The position numbers and the translations under genes are program-made. The notes below the pieces were generated by a model. The model was given only the letters and a program-made list of their open reading frames with translations, searched no databases and was not told the origin of the DNA. Source: Thiocapsa roseilacustris (GTDB lineage: Bacteria; Pseudomonadota; Gammaproteobacteria; Chromatiales; Chromatiaceae). Taken from it: 64,000 nucleotides of DNA. Where the stretch lies: NCBI RefSeq assembly GCF_041903755.1, contig NZ_JBBWVE010000015.1, forward strand, positions 1 to 64,000. The letters are read 5' to 3'. Below, in pieces: positions 34,526 through 42,992 of the stretch (positions within the stretch are counted from its first letter, which is position 1; each line of letters starts with the position of its first letter).

Positions 34526-36903
34526 CAGTTGTAGAAGTCACCCATAAAAAGATTCTTGCTGGACGACGCCTTGGGCGCCGCTGTGGTCTCGGGGACAGGT
34601 TCCGACTCGGCAGCAGACTGCTCGCCGGCCTGCGCCAAATCCTGCGTGTTGCCGCTCGCCGGCGCAGGCTTCTTTCCGCTGCCGCCACCGCTGCGTGCGG
34701 TCGGTGCCGTGCCGGCGATGTAGGGTGCCTCGCCATTACCGGCCACCACCACACCGTCCGGCGGGACATCCGACAGCGGCTCGTTGGGGATGGCCAGCAT
34801 GAAATCCCCCCAGACGCGCAGTGCGCCGGCGCCTCCGGCGAGCCCCATCGGCTGATAATCATCGCGACCGACCCAGACGACGGCCACCTTGTCGCCGCTG
34901 AATCCGGCAAACCAACTGTCGCGCATCTCGTCCGTGGTGCCGGTCTTGCCCGCCATCGTCATCCCTTTCGGCAGCTTCTCGCCGAGCCAGCGAGCGGTTC
35001 CGTGCGTCACCACACGTTGCATCGCCCATGTCGTCAGATACGCGGCACGCGGATCCACGACCGCCTCGACGGCCAGCGGATACCGGTTGAGCGGCCGCCC
35101 GTTGGGATCCATCACCTCGCGAATCGCCCGCAGCGGCGCCCGGTAGCCCCCGGCGGCGATCGTCTGGTAAACCTGCGCAACCTCCAAGGGCGACAAGGAG
35201 ACCGCACCGAGCAGCATCGCGGGCACCTTGCTGATCCGCCGCTGCGCACCGAGCCGATAGAGCGTCTCTGTCACCTCGGTGATGCCGACGCTCAGCCCGA
35301 GATGGACCGTCGCCAGATTGAGCGAGCTGCTGAGCGCACGATGCAGCGGTACGGCTCCGTTGACCCGGCGGTCGTAGTTCTTGGGTGCCCAGATCTTGTC
35401 ACCGACCCGCATGCTGACCGGCGTGTCCTGCAGGCTGGTGGTCAAGGAATAGCGCTCGGGCTTGGACAAGGCGGCCAGATAGACGGCGGGCTTGACCAGC
35501 GAGCCGATGGAGCGCACCGAGTCGAGTGCGCGATTGAACCCGGCATAACCGGCCTCGCGACCGCCCGCGAGCGCGAGCACCTCGCCCTGAGCAACCGAGG
35601 TCACCACCGCCGCGGATTCGAGCGAGCCGGCCTTCATCTTGCGCGATTTCTCCAACTCGGAAAGCCGCGACGGCAGGGCCTTCTCGACCTCGGACTGCAC
35701 CAGCGGATCCAGCGTCGTGAAGATGTTCAAGCCCTCGGATCGAAGATCCTCCTCGCGGTAATCGCGCTGGAGCTGGCGGCGAACCAGGGAGATAAAGTCG
35801 GGGTAGTTCCCGACCGGCCGACCGCCGCCCTCGGCAATCCCGAGCGGGGCGCCCTTGGCCGCCTCGGCGTCGGCCGGACTGATGACGCCGTCGCGCGCCA
35901 TCAGGTCCAGCACGAGGTCGCGCCGCTTGAGCGCGGCCTCGGAACGACGCCGCGGATCCAGACTCGACGGCGCTTGGACCATACCGACCAGGAGCGCCGT
36001 TTCCGGGATGCCGAGCTCTTCGAGCGGCATGTTGAAGAAGAAGCTGCTCGCCAGACCGAAGCCGTGGATCGCGCGGCTGCCGTCTTGGCCCAGATAGATC
36101 TCGTTGGCGTAGGCCTCGAGGATCTCGTCCTTGCTGAAGCGCCGCTCAAGCAGCAAGGCCATCAGGGCCTCGTTGATCTTGCGCTCGAAGGTCCGATCCG
36201 CGGTGAGATAGAAGTTCTTGACCAACTGCTGGGTCAGCGTGCTCGCGCCCTCGACCACGCCCCCGGCCCGCAGGTTGCTGAAGGAGGCACGCACGATCCC
36301 GCGCGGATCCACGCCGATATGCCGATAGAAGCTGCGGTCTTCCACCGCGATCAGCGCGCGAATCAAGAGATCGGGGATCTCCTTGCGACGCACCAGGACG
36401 CGGTCCTCGTTGTGAGTCGGATAGATGCTGGCGATCAACATCGGATCCAGGCGCACCAATGCCGGGGCCGGACCGCCGGTCGCGTCGTCCATCTCGGAGA
36501 CGCGTCCCTCGGCAAGGCCGACCTTCAGGGCGTACGCGGGCTCTTCGCCATCCCAGAACCGGAAGGAGCGTGTCCGGATCAGGAAGCGCTCGCCGTCGCG
36601 GCTGTAGCTGCCGGGCACATCCGGGGCGGCGGTCCGGCGATAGTTCAGACGGTCCAGCTCGGCTTGGAGCTGGTCACCGAGCAACGGCCGATCCGCATAC
36701 AGCTCCAAGGGACGCGCGAAGACCCTGGCGGGCAGCGCCCAGCGTTGCCCCTCGAATTTCCCGCGCACGACGCGGTCGAGATGGATGCTGTAGAGGGTGC
36801 CGGCAAGACCGACGCCGACCAGAATCAGCAGGACCCAGCGGAACAGAAATCCGCCGATCCCGCGGCGTCGACGCACGGGGGCGCGACCTGGACGTCGTGC
36901 CAC
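34525..36903 (-). CDS. mrcB: Penicillin-binding protein 1B
   Basis: Bifunctional peptidoglycan synthase of 792 residues. One N-terminal membrane helix (WVLLILVGVGLAGTLY) follows a basic tail. The UB2H-like region precedes the glycosyltransferase domain with catalytic E188 in AVEDRSFYRHIG, then the transpeptidase with S468-LVK, SSSLN and KTGTTDE. It starts an operon with the LpoP-like activator and the helicase gene. The C-terminus is a disordered Ser/Pro/Ala tail. Downstream of the start codon the strand is free of repeats. Confidence 0.95.
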   Translation of the reverse strand: MARRPGRAPVRRRRGIGGFLFRWVLLILVGVGLAGTLYSIHLDRVVRGKFEGQRWALPARVFARPLELYADRPLLGDQLQAELDRLNYRRTAAPDVPGSYSRDGERFLIRTRSFRFWDGEEPAYALKVGLAEGRVSEMDDATGGPAPALVRLDPMLIASIYPTHNEDRVLVRRKEIPDLLIRALIAVEDRSFYRHIGVDPRGIVRASFSNLRAGGVVEGASTLTQQLVKNFYLTADRTFERKINEALMALLLERRFSKDEILEAYANEIYLGQDGSRAIHGFGLASSFFFNMPLEELGIPETALLVGMVQAPSSLDPRRRSEAALKRRDLVLDLMARDGVISPADAEAAKGAPLGIAEGGGRPVGNYPDFISLVRRQLQRDYREEDLRSEGLNIFTTLDPLVQSEVEKALPSRLSELEKSRKMKAGSLESAAVVTSVAQGEVLALAGGREAGYAGFNRALDSVRSIGSLVKPAVYLAALSKPERYSLTTSLQDTPVSMRVGDKIWAPKNYDRRVNGAVPLHRALSSSLNLATVHLGLSVGITEVTETLYRLGAQRRISKVPAMLLGAVSLSPLEVAQVYQTIAAGGYRAPLRAIREVMDPNGRPLNRYPLAVEAVVDPRAAYLTTWAMQRVVTHGTARWLGEKLPKGMTMAGKTGTTDEMRDSWFAGFSGDKVAVVWVGRDDYQPMGLAGGAGALRVWGDFMLAIPNEPLSDVPPDGVVVAGNGEAPYIAGTAPTARSGGGSGKKPAPASGNTQDLAQAGEQSAAESEPVPETTAAPKASSSKNLFMGDFYN

Positions 36904-37169
36904 GTCAGCCCCCCCGCTCGAAGCAGGAAATCAAGCTGGGACCCAAGTCGGCATCGATCAAGTCAACCGCGCGACGCGGCGCCGTGCTCATCGGCAAGGG
37001 ATGGATGGAGAGAATGCCGAAATACATCGGATGGGCGATCCTTTCTTGCAAGTTTCAGGTGCTTATGGTCCCACTTGCTGCATGCGGATACAACCGGAGG
37101 GGATCGGCGGAGCGGTCTCGGCACGCTGCGCGAGCGGCTCTCGAACCGTTCCGCAGCGGACGCCGTCGA
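36904..37169. other. Intergenic region without recognisable gene
   Basis: A 266-bp gap between the mrcB start and the end of the ABC permease gene. A promoter for mrcB is expected here, but no convincing -35/-10 pair or repeat family was recognised. Confidence 0.5.
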
Positions 37170-37958
37170 TCAGGTTTTGATCCCGACCCCGCGACGCAGC
37201 AGGTGCAGACTGAAGGCAGTCAGCACCAGGATGACGATCGCAATAAGCCCGAAGGCGATGCCGACGGGGATGTCGCTGACACCCTGGAGTCCGTAGCGGA
37301 AGGCGTTGACCATGTAGAGGACGGGGTTGGCGAGCGACACGCCCTGCCAAAACCCCGGCAGCAGCTCGATCGAGTAGAAGACGCCGCCCAGATAGGTCAG
37401 GGGCGTCAACACGAAGGTCGGCACGATCGAGATGTCGTCGAAGCTGTTGGCATAGATGGCGTTGATGAAGCCGCCGAGCGCGAACAGCACCGCGGTCATG
37501 ATGATCACCAGGAGGGTGACGGCCACACTGTGAATTCGGATCTCGGTGAAGACCATGGCGACCAGCATGACCGCCACCCCGACCACCAGACCGCGCGCGA
37601 CCCCGCCCGCGACGTAGCCCGCCAGGATCACCCAATTCGGCGCAGGGGAGACCAGCAGCTCCTCGATGTAGCGCGAGAACTTGCTGCTGTAGAAGGAGGA
37701 TACGACGTTGGAATAGGCGTTGGTGATGACGCCCATCAAGACCAAACCCGGCACGATGAAGTCGAGATAATCCAAGCCGCCCATGGTGCCGATCCGATCG
37801 CCGATCAGCCGCCCGAAGATCACGAAATAGAGCGTGGTCGTGATGACCGAGGGCAAGATCGTCTGGACCCAGATCCGGGTGAACCGCAGGATCTCCTTGA
37901 CGAAGATCGTCTGGAAGCTGATCCAGTGACGATACCCGCCGACCCCTTGCCGGCTCAC
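37170..37958 (-). CDS. yadH: ABC-2 type transporter permease (YadH-like)
   Basis: A 262-residue inner-membrane permease with six helices and the ABC-2 signature (YFVIFGRLIGDRIG, GLVLMGVITNAYSNV, FVLTPLTYLGGVFYS). It closely resembles YadH of enteric bacteria, whose substrate is unknown. The GTG start overlaps the stop of the ATPase gene (GTGA), so the two are coupled. The frame upstream of the GTG runs inside the ATPase gene and is not used. Confidence 0.93.
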   Translation of the reverse strand: MSRQGVGGYRHWISFQTIFVKEILRFTRIWVQTILPSVITTTLYFVIFGRLIGDRIGTMGGLDYLDFIVPGLVLMGVITNAYSNVVSSFYSSKFSRYIEELLVSPAPNWVILAGYVAGGVARGLVVGVAVMLVAMVFTEIRIHSVAVTLLVIIMTAVLFALGGFINAIYANSFDDISIVPTFVLTPLTYLGGVFYSIELLPGFWQGVSLANPVLYMVNAFRYGLQGVSDIPVGIAFGLIAIVILVLTAFSLHLLRRGVGIKT

Positions 37959-38944
37959 GCGACCACCTCGGACTGGGGTGCCGGATCGGAGGTCGAACGC
38001 TCCGCGCCGGCACGCCGATCGACCATCTCCAGAAAGAGGCGCTCGAGGCGATTTTGCTTGTTGCGCAGGCTGATCACCTCGATCCCGTTGCGCGACAGAG
38101 CCTCGAATAAACCGTTGATGGTATGGTCGCGGCTCATTTCGACCTCCAGCGTACAGTCGTCGAGGTGCTGGAGCACGAACCCCCCGAGCTGCGGCAGCTC
38201 GGAGAGCCGGCCCTTCAGATTCAAGACGAAGGTCTCGGTATGGAGCCGGTTCAGCAAGGCAAGGATGCTGGTACGCTCGGCAATCTCGCCGTGGTTGATG
38301 ATGGCGATGTTGCGGCAGAGACTCTCCGCCTCTTCTAGGTAGTGGGTCGTCAGGATGATGGTCGTCCCGCCGGCGTTGAGCTCGCGCAGGAAGGTCCACA
38401 TCGAGCGCCGGATCTCGATATCCACGCCCGCGGTCGGCTCGTCGAGAATCAGTAGCCGCGGCTCGTGCACCAATGCCCTTGCGATCATCAAGCGCCGCTT
38501 CAGACCGCCCGAGAGCTTGCGCATCTCGGTGTCGCGTCGGTCCCACAGATCGAGCTGCTTGAGATAACGCTCGGCACGCACCCGGGCCTCGCGTCGCGGG
38601 ATACCGTAGTAGCCGGCCTGATTGACCACCACCTCCACCACCGGGAGGAAGAGATTGAAGTTGAACTCCTGGGGCACGAGGCCGATGAATGACTTCACGA
38701 GCTCGGGCGTGCGATTCTGATCCTCGCCGAAGACCCTCACGCTTCCGCCGGTCTTGTTCACCAGCGAGGCGAGGATGCCGATAAAGGTCGACTTGCCTGC
38801 CCCGTTCGGTCCCAGCAGCGCGAAGAAATCCCCCTCCTCGACGGCCAGGTCGATCCCCTTCAGTGCCTGGAAACCGCCTTTGTAGGTCTTGGTCAGCTGC
38901 TGTACATCGAGTGCGAGCATCGTGGTATCGGCTAGGGTCTTCAT
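37955..38944 (-). CDS. yadG: ABC transporter ATP-binding protein (YadG-like)
   Basis: A 329-residue ATPase with Walker A LLGPNGAGKSTF, signature LSGGLKRRLMIARAL, Walker B LLILDEPTAGVDIEIRR and switch histidine LTTHYLEEAE. It matches YadG over most of its length. ATG 38944 is used; ATG 38920 gives an N-terminus closer in length to YadG. It forms an exporter with the YadH-like permease. Divergent from the TSUP permease gene with about 70 bp between. Confidence 0.93.
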   Translation of the reverse strand: MKTLADTTMLALDVQQLTKTYKGGFQALKGIDLAVEEGDFFALLGPNGAGKSTFIGILASLVNKTGGSVRVFGEDQNRTPELVKSFIGLVPQEFNFNLFLPVVEVVVNQAGYYGIPRREARVRAERYLKQLDLWDRRDTEMRKLSGGLKRRLMIARALVHEPRLLILDEPTAGVDIEIRRSMWTFLRELNAGGTTIILTTHYLEEAESLCRNIAIINHGEIAERTSILALLNRLHTETFVLNLKGRLSELPQLGGFVLQHLDDCTLEVEMSRDHTINGLFEALSRNGIEVISLRNKQNRLERLFLEMVDRRAGAERSTSDPAPQSEVVA

Positions 38945-39017
38945 GTCGGAAAGTGAGGGGCGCAGATTGTAACCAGGTTCTTGGATTTCAACCTGAACGG
39001 CGAGGACGCAGACCCGA

Positions 39018-39779
39018 GTGGATTCCCCCGAGATCGCCTTGATCCTGTTCGGCCTCGCGTTGCTCGCGGGCTTTGTCGATGCCATCGCTGGCGGCGGCGG
39101 ACTCATCACCATCCCGGCCCTGCTCTGGGCCGGTCTGAGCCCGGTCGAAAGCCTGGCCACCAACAAGGCGCAGGCGGTCTTCGGCAGCGGCAGTGCGACG
39201 ATCCACTTCATGCGCAAGGGCCTAATCGAGCCGCGCGGCGCGGCCTTCACGGTCGCCTGCACCTTCGTCGGCGCCGCACTCGGTGCGATCTTGGTCCAGC
39301 AGATCGACAGCGCCGCGCTGCAGCGTCTGATCCCGATACTGTTGGTCGGGTTCGCGCTCTACTTTCTCTTCTCGCCGCGGGTCTCGGATCTGGACTCGCA
39401 CCAGCGGCTGTCGACGCCTGTCTTCGCCGTGACGGTCGGAGTCGGTGTCGGCTTTTACGACGGCTTTTTCGGCCCGGGCACCGGGACCTTCTTCGCAATG
39501 GGTTATGTCGCGCTGCTCGGCTACAATCTGCGCCGCGCCACCGCACACACCAAACTGCTCAACTTCACGAGCAATCTGGCGGCGCTGATCTTCTTCACGC
39601 TCGGCGGACACGTCGTCTGGATCGTCGCCGGCTCGATGGCGGTCGGACAGCTCATCGGTGCTTGGTTGGGATCGCATCTGGTGCTCAAGCACGGGGCCGT
39701 GCTGGTGCGACCCATCCTGGTCGTGTCCTCGGTCCTGATCTCGATCAAACTCTTCCTGGATCAGTTCAACGGGACCTGA
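39018..39779 (+). CDS. TSUP (TauE/SafE) family permease
   Basis: A 253-residue membrane protein with seven or eight helices. The two family repeats show DAIAGGGGLITIPALLWAG near the N-terminus and YDGFFGPGTGTFFAMGYVA in the second half. TSUP proteins move sulfite, sulfonates or related organic anions, plausible for a sulfur oxidiser, but the substrate here is not evident. It resembles YfcA. GTG start; it overlaps the next gene tail to tail by 19 bp. Confidence 0.88.
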   Translation: MDSPEIALILFGLALLAGFVDAIAGGGGLITIPALLWAGLSPVESLATNKAQAVFGSGSATIHFMRKGLIEPRGAAFTVACTFVGAALGAILVQQIDSAALQRLIPILLVGFALYFLFSPRVSDLDSHQRLSTPVFAVTVGVGVGFYDGFFGPGTGTFFAMGYVALLGYNLRRATAHTKLLNFTSNLAALIFFTLGGHVVWIVAGSMAVGQLIGAWLGSHLVLKHGAVLVRPILVVSSVLISIKLFLDQFNGT

Positions 39780-40372
39780 TCCGGTGCGTGGGCCGCGGCC
39801 TGCCGAGCAAGCGCGGCGCGCGAGAGCCAGAACAAGGCCGGATCGTCCTCGCGCGCAAGCTCGCCGTCGCGCATGATCAGCAAGCCGTCGGGCACCGTCC
39901 ATGTCGCGACACCGTCTCCGGTCTCGTTGATTTCCTCCGAGGTCGGCAGACCATCGGCCCGACCGACACGCCCATCCACCCAGTCGCGTATCAAGGGATG
40001 GTAGATGCGGCGGTACGCCACCTTGACCGCACGCAGCCCGTCGCCGACCAGAAACAGGGTCACCGAGGATGCCGGCATCCCGTTGAAGGCACCGATCTCC
40101 GCAGCGCAGAGACGGTCGCCGAAGGGATTCGCCCCGTCGGCGCACTGAAACGCGAGCTTGGGGAAGGTCTCGCGGATCTGCCCCTCGGTCAAAGCGCTGG
40201 TGAAGGAGTCCAAGGCCGCGTTCATCTCGGGCTTGCCGAGCAGGAACATGAGGGCGAGATCGGTGCGCCGCTGCCCGTCCTCGGTGAAGGCCAGCCAGTA
40301 AAAGGGGCCGAAGACGAGCGCCAGCATGAGGAGCGTCTTGTAGAGCCGGGGAAGCTTGAGATCGTTTCGCAT
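39761..40372 (-). CDS. Conserved hypothetical protein with N-terminal membrane anchor
   Basis: A 203-residue protein not assigned to a family. One hydrophobic helix (about residues 11-28, LLMLALVFGPFYWLAF) would anchor it or serve as an export signal. Two cysteines (QCADGANPFGDRLC) could form a disulfide, suggesting a periplasmic body. The last bases overlap the end of the convergent TSUP gene. Codon usage is like its neighbours, so it is probably real. Confidence 0.7.
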   Translation of the reverse strand: MRNDLKLPRLYKTLLMLALVFGPFYWLAFTEDGQRRTDLALMFLLGKPEMNAALDSFTSALTEGQIRETFPKLAFQCADGANPFGDRLCAAEIGAFNGMPASSVTLFLVGDGLRAVKVAYRRIYHPLIRDWVDGRVGRADGLPTSEEINETGDGVATWTVPDGLLIMRDGELAREDDPALFWLSRAALARQAAAHAPDQVPLN

Positions 40373-41126
40373 GGCGGCATTCTAACGGTAAGCGCGAGTC
40401 GAGTCCCAACAGCCTGCGTCCGGCTGCGGAAGGCCGGTTCAGCGATCGGCACTCGCTCCGGCAGCGATCGGCAGACGCCTCGCCGTCGCTAAGCCTTGAC
40501 CGCCAGGGTGACATGCTTACCGTCTTCGCCCCACTATTTGAACGTTATCGAGCAGCAGATCGCCGATTTCAGCATCGGCCGCCAAGAGCGCAGCCGCCTC
40601 GGCGACCGCGAGGATACCGAGATCACGAAGCATCTGCGCCGACGGATTGGGCACCTCGATGGGCCTCGATCATCGTTTCGGCCACATCGACAGTGTCCGG
40701 ATCGCCACCCGGGTTCGCCGACTTCAGTCGGCTCCCGGGGAGGCGGACTTCAGTCCGCCGTGCGGGCCGGAGTTTGACATCCGGTCGGGGGAACCCGAGA
40801 GGCCTAGACGAAAGGATGACCAAAGCCGACGATGCACGCGAGCGCCGAGGCCGGATGGATCAACAAACACTCGGCTGCAGTCAAGGCCAAGATCGCCGGC
40901 TCGCCGCTTTTCCGGGCGATGGTCGCCAGCCAACGCATCTTCACGGGTCCGACAAGCGCCAAGGCCGAAGCCAACAGGCATTCAGCGTGGTGAGCTCCGT
41001 CCCGCGGTCACAACCGACACCAATCGCGACTTCCATTCACACCACCGATCGATCGCACCCTAAGGTGCAGGTCCGGGGTATTACCCCATACGCCTTCCGC
41101 TCGCGTCATTCTCACCGGAGGACCAG
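40373..41126. other. 754-bp intergenic region with hairpins and a possible gene relic
   Basis: No confident gene is seen. Two CTTCAG-loop hairpins lie at 40717-40732 (GCCGACTTCAGTCGGC) and 40742-40759 (GGCGGACTTCAGTCCGCC). A 53-codon frame at 40832-40993 (MHASAEAGWINKHSAAVKAK and on) has no recognised relative and may be a relic. The last 60 bp hold a palindrome and the ribosome binding site of the next gene. Confidence 0.5.
41075..41087. promoter_or_regulatory. Palindrome GGGGTATTACCCC before the persulfide dioxygenase gene
   Basis: A perfect 6-1-6 palindrome, GGGGTA-T-TACCCC, is centred 46 bp upstream of the ATG. It is well placed to be an operator. The ribosome binding site GGAGG (41117-41121) follows. 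The regulator is unknown. Confidence 0.4.
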
Positions 41127-41876
41127 ATGATTTTCAAACAACTGTTCGAGCCGATTTCCAGCACCTACACGTATCTGCTCGCCTGCGAAGAAACGGGCGA
41201 GGCGATCTTGATCGACCCGGTGCTGCCCACCTGGCAGCGCGATCTGGCCGAGGTCTCGAAGCTCGGGCTCAAGCTGCTCTTCACCCTCGATACACACGTC
41301 CACGCCGATCACATCACCTCCGCACTCACGCTCAAGCGCGAAGCCGGCAGCCGGATCGCGCATCCCGCGATAGACGCGCTGGCTTGCGTCGATGTGCCGA
41401 TCGAGGAAGGAATACCGCTGGCGGTCGGCAGTCTGCGCATCGACCCGCTGTTCACGCCCGGTCATACCGACGGCCATCACGCCTACAGGATCGGGGAGCG
41501 GCTACTCACGGGCGATGCACTGCTGATCGATGCCTGCGGTCGTACCGACTTTCAGAGCGGCGACCCGGCGGCCTTGTATCACAGCGTGGCCGGAAAGCTC
41601 TTCGCCCTGCCCGACGAGACGCTGGTCTACCCCGCTCACGACTACGAGGGACGCTGGGTCTCGAGCATCGCACAGGAGAAGACACGCAACCCCCGGCTCG
41701 GCGGCAACCGCTCGCTCGAGTCCTTCGTCGAATTGATGAACGGGCTTGATCTCGCCTACCCCAAGTTCATCGACTTCGCCGTACCCGGCAACCGGGAATG
41801 CGGCGTCTGTCCTCCCGGCGTGCCGGACAACCTCAGCCAGTATTGCGAACAGATCGGGGAGAGCCGGCAGGGCTGA
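41127..41876 (+). CDS. Persulfide dioxygenase (ETHE1-like MBL-fold hydrolase)
   Basis: A 249-residue metallo-beta-lactamase fold protein of the ETHE1/persulfide dioxygenase group, which oxidises glutathione persulfide to sulfite. The mononuclear iron site residues are in LDTHVHADHIT, FTPGHTDGHH and GDALLIDACGRTDFQ-GD. The GRTDFQSGD motif is characteristic of this group rather than glyoxalase II. It fits a sulfur-oxidising lifestyle. Gene stands alone with a good ribosome binding site. Confidence 0.9.
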   Translation: MIFKQLFEPISSTYTYLLACEETGEAILIDPVLPTWQRDLAEVSKLGLKLLFTLDTHVHADHITSALTLKREAGSRIAHPAIDALACVDVPIEEGIPLAVGSLRIDPLFTPGHTDGHHAYRIGERLLTGDALLIDACGRTDFQSGDPAALYHSVAGKLFALPDETLVYPAHDYEGRWVSSIAQEKTRNPRLGGNRSLESFVELMNGLDLAYPKFIDFAVPGNRECGVCPPGVPDNLSQYCEQIGESRQG

Positions 41877-42088
41877 GGAGGCATCTGCACTCCCAGAGCC
41901 TACGGCGGCGCGGGTTCCGTGCTGCCGTATCGTATTGGAGGCGACACATCGGCACCCGTCGCTCCGTCGTCTCGCGGGACCGAGCCAAGCACCAGCCGCA
42001 GCAGTCGGCGAGAGTCCGGGAGAATGCTCCGCGCCCGCGGCTCTGGTAGACTCGGACCAAGATCCAAAGGCGTTTTTCAGCATCGGAC

Positions 42089-42895
42089 ATGACCACAGAA
42101 TCCCTGAAAGACACCCTCAAGCGCGAGCTGCCGACTTGGCTGCGGGAGGATCCTGCGTTCCGAACCTATGTGCTTGAGCTGACACGGGACGAATACGCCG
42201 ACCGCAAGGAGACCGGAGATCGGTTCTACGAACTGCTCGGCGAGCTTCGTCGCGACCGCGAGAAGCAGGAGCGCAAGTGGGAGGCAAACCAGGTCGAGCT
42301 TGATCGCATCCGCGAGGAGCAAGCGCAAAAGTGGGAGGCGAACCAAGCCGAGTGGCGTCGCCTTTGGGACGAGAACCGCGCCGAGCAGCGTCGTCTTTGG
42401 GAGGAAAGCCGAGCGGACAGCAATCGCCGCTGGGACGAAAATCAGGAAGAGCTCAAACGCCTACACAACGAAATCATGGCCCAGACGCAGAAGTTCGATC
42501 GCGGCATCGGTGCGCTCGGCTCGCGTTGGGGACTTCAATCTGAGAAGGCGTTCCGTGACGCCCTGGCCGCCATCCTGGAGCAGAGCTTCGACGTTCAGGT
42601 GGTCAATGTCACCGATTACGACGACTCGGGCGAGGTCTTCGGCCGTCCCGACCAGATTGAGCTGGACGTCATCATCAAGAACGGTCTGCTGCTGATCTGC
42701 GAGCTGAGGTCCTCGATCGACAAAGCCGGGATGTACATCTTCGAGCGCAAGGCGCGCTTCTACGAGCGGCGACACGAGCGCAAGGCCAATCGCCTGATCG
42801 TCATCTCGCCGATGATCGACGGCCGGGCACGCAAGGTCGGCGAGCGGCTCGGGATCGAAATGTACGGCGATTCGACCGAGGTCGAGGCGGTCTGA
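42089..42895 (+). CDS. DUF3782 protein: coiled coil plus nuclease-like domain
   Basis: A 268-residue protein. The first half is a charged coiled coil (about 45-135) with near-repeats such as KWEANQ and RRLWEE/RRLWDE. The second half has a restriction-endonuclease-like core: D193 in IELDVIIKNG and E205 in LICELRSS. The position normally held by the catalytic lysine is R207, so catalysis is uncertain. DUF3782 proteins are frequent in cyanobacteria and Chromatiales and of unknown role. The TGA stop forms the first bases of a repeat (TGAACCGCG). Confidence 0.85.
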   Translation: MTTESLKDTLKRELPTWLREDPAFRTYVLELTRDEYADRKETGDRFYELLGELRRDREKQERKWEANQVELDRIREEQAQKWEANQAEWRRLWDENRAEQRRLWEESRADSNRRWDENQEELKRLHNEIMAQTQKFDRGIGALGSRWGLQSEKAFRDALAAILEQSFDVQVVNVTDYDDSGEVFGRPDQIELDVIIKNGLLLICELRSSIDKAGMYIFERKARFYERRHERKANRLIVISPMIDGRARKVGERLGIEMYGDSTEVEAV

Positions 42896-42976
42896 ACCGC
42901 GTCTCCAGTCATCCGGGAACTTCTTGCGACGGCGTGCGCCGCCGGATATCAAGCGCGTGGTGCGGGACGCGGTTCA
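42893..42976. repeat. TAAACCGCG-family element (type II, TGAACCGCG variant)
   Basis: TGAACCGCGTCTCC to GGGACGCGGTTCA, 84 bp. It begins with the stop of the DUF3782 gene and ends 17 bp before the mutS ATG. Confidence 0.75.
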
Positions 42977-42992
42977 GGAATTGAAAGACACA

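Noticed and set aside
35002..37296. A 764-codon frame on the plus strand opposite mrcB
   Set aside because: Antisense shadow of a clear PBP1b gene in GC-rich DNA; composition rich in Gln, Arg and Gly, with no motif.
40832..40993. 53-codon gene in the 40373-41126 gap
   Set aside because: It has a start and stop but no ribosome binding site, no recognised family and no neighbour support; kept only as a possible relic.
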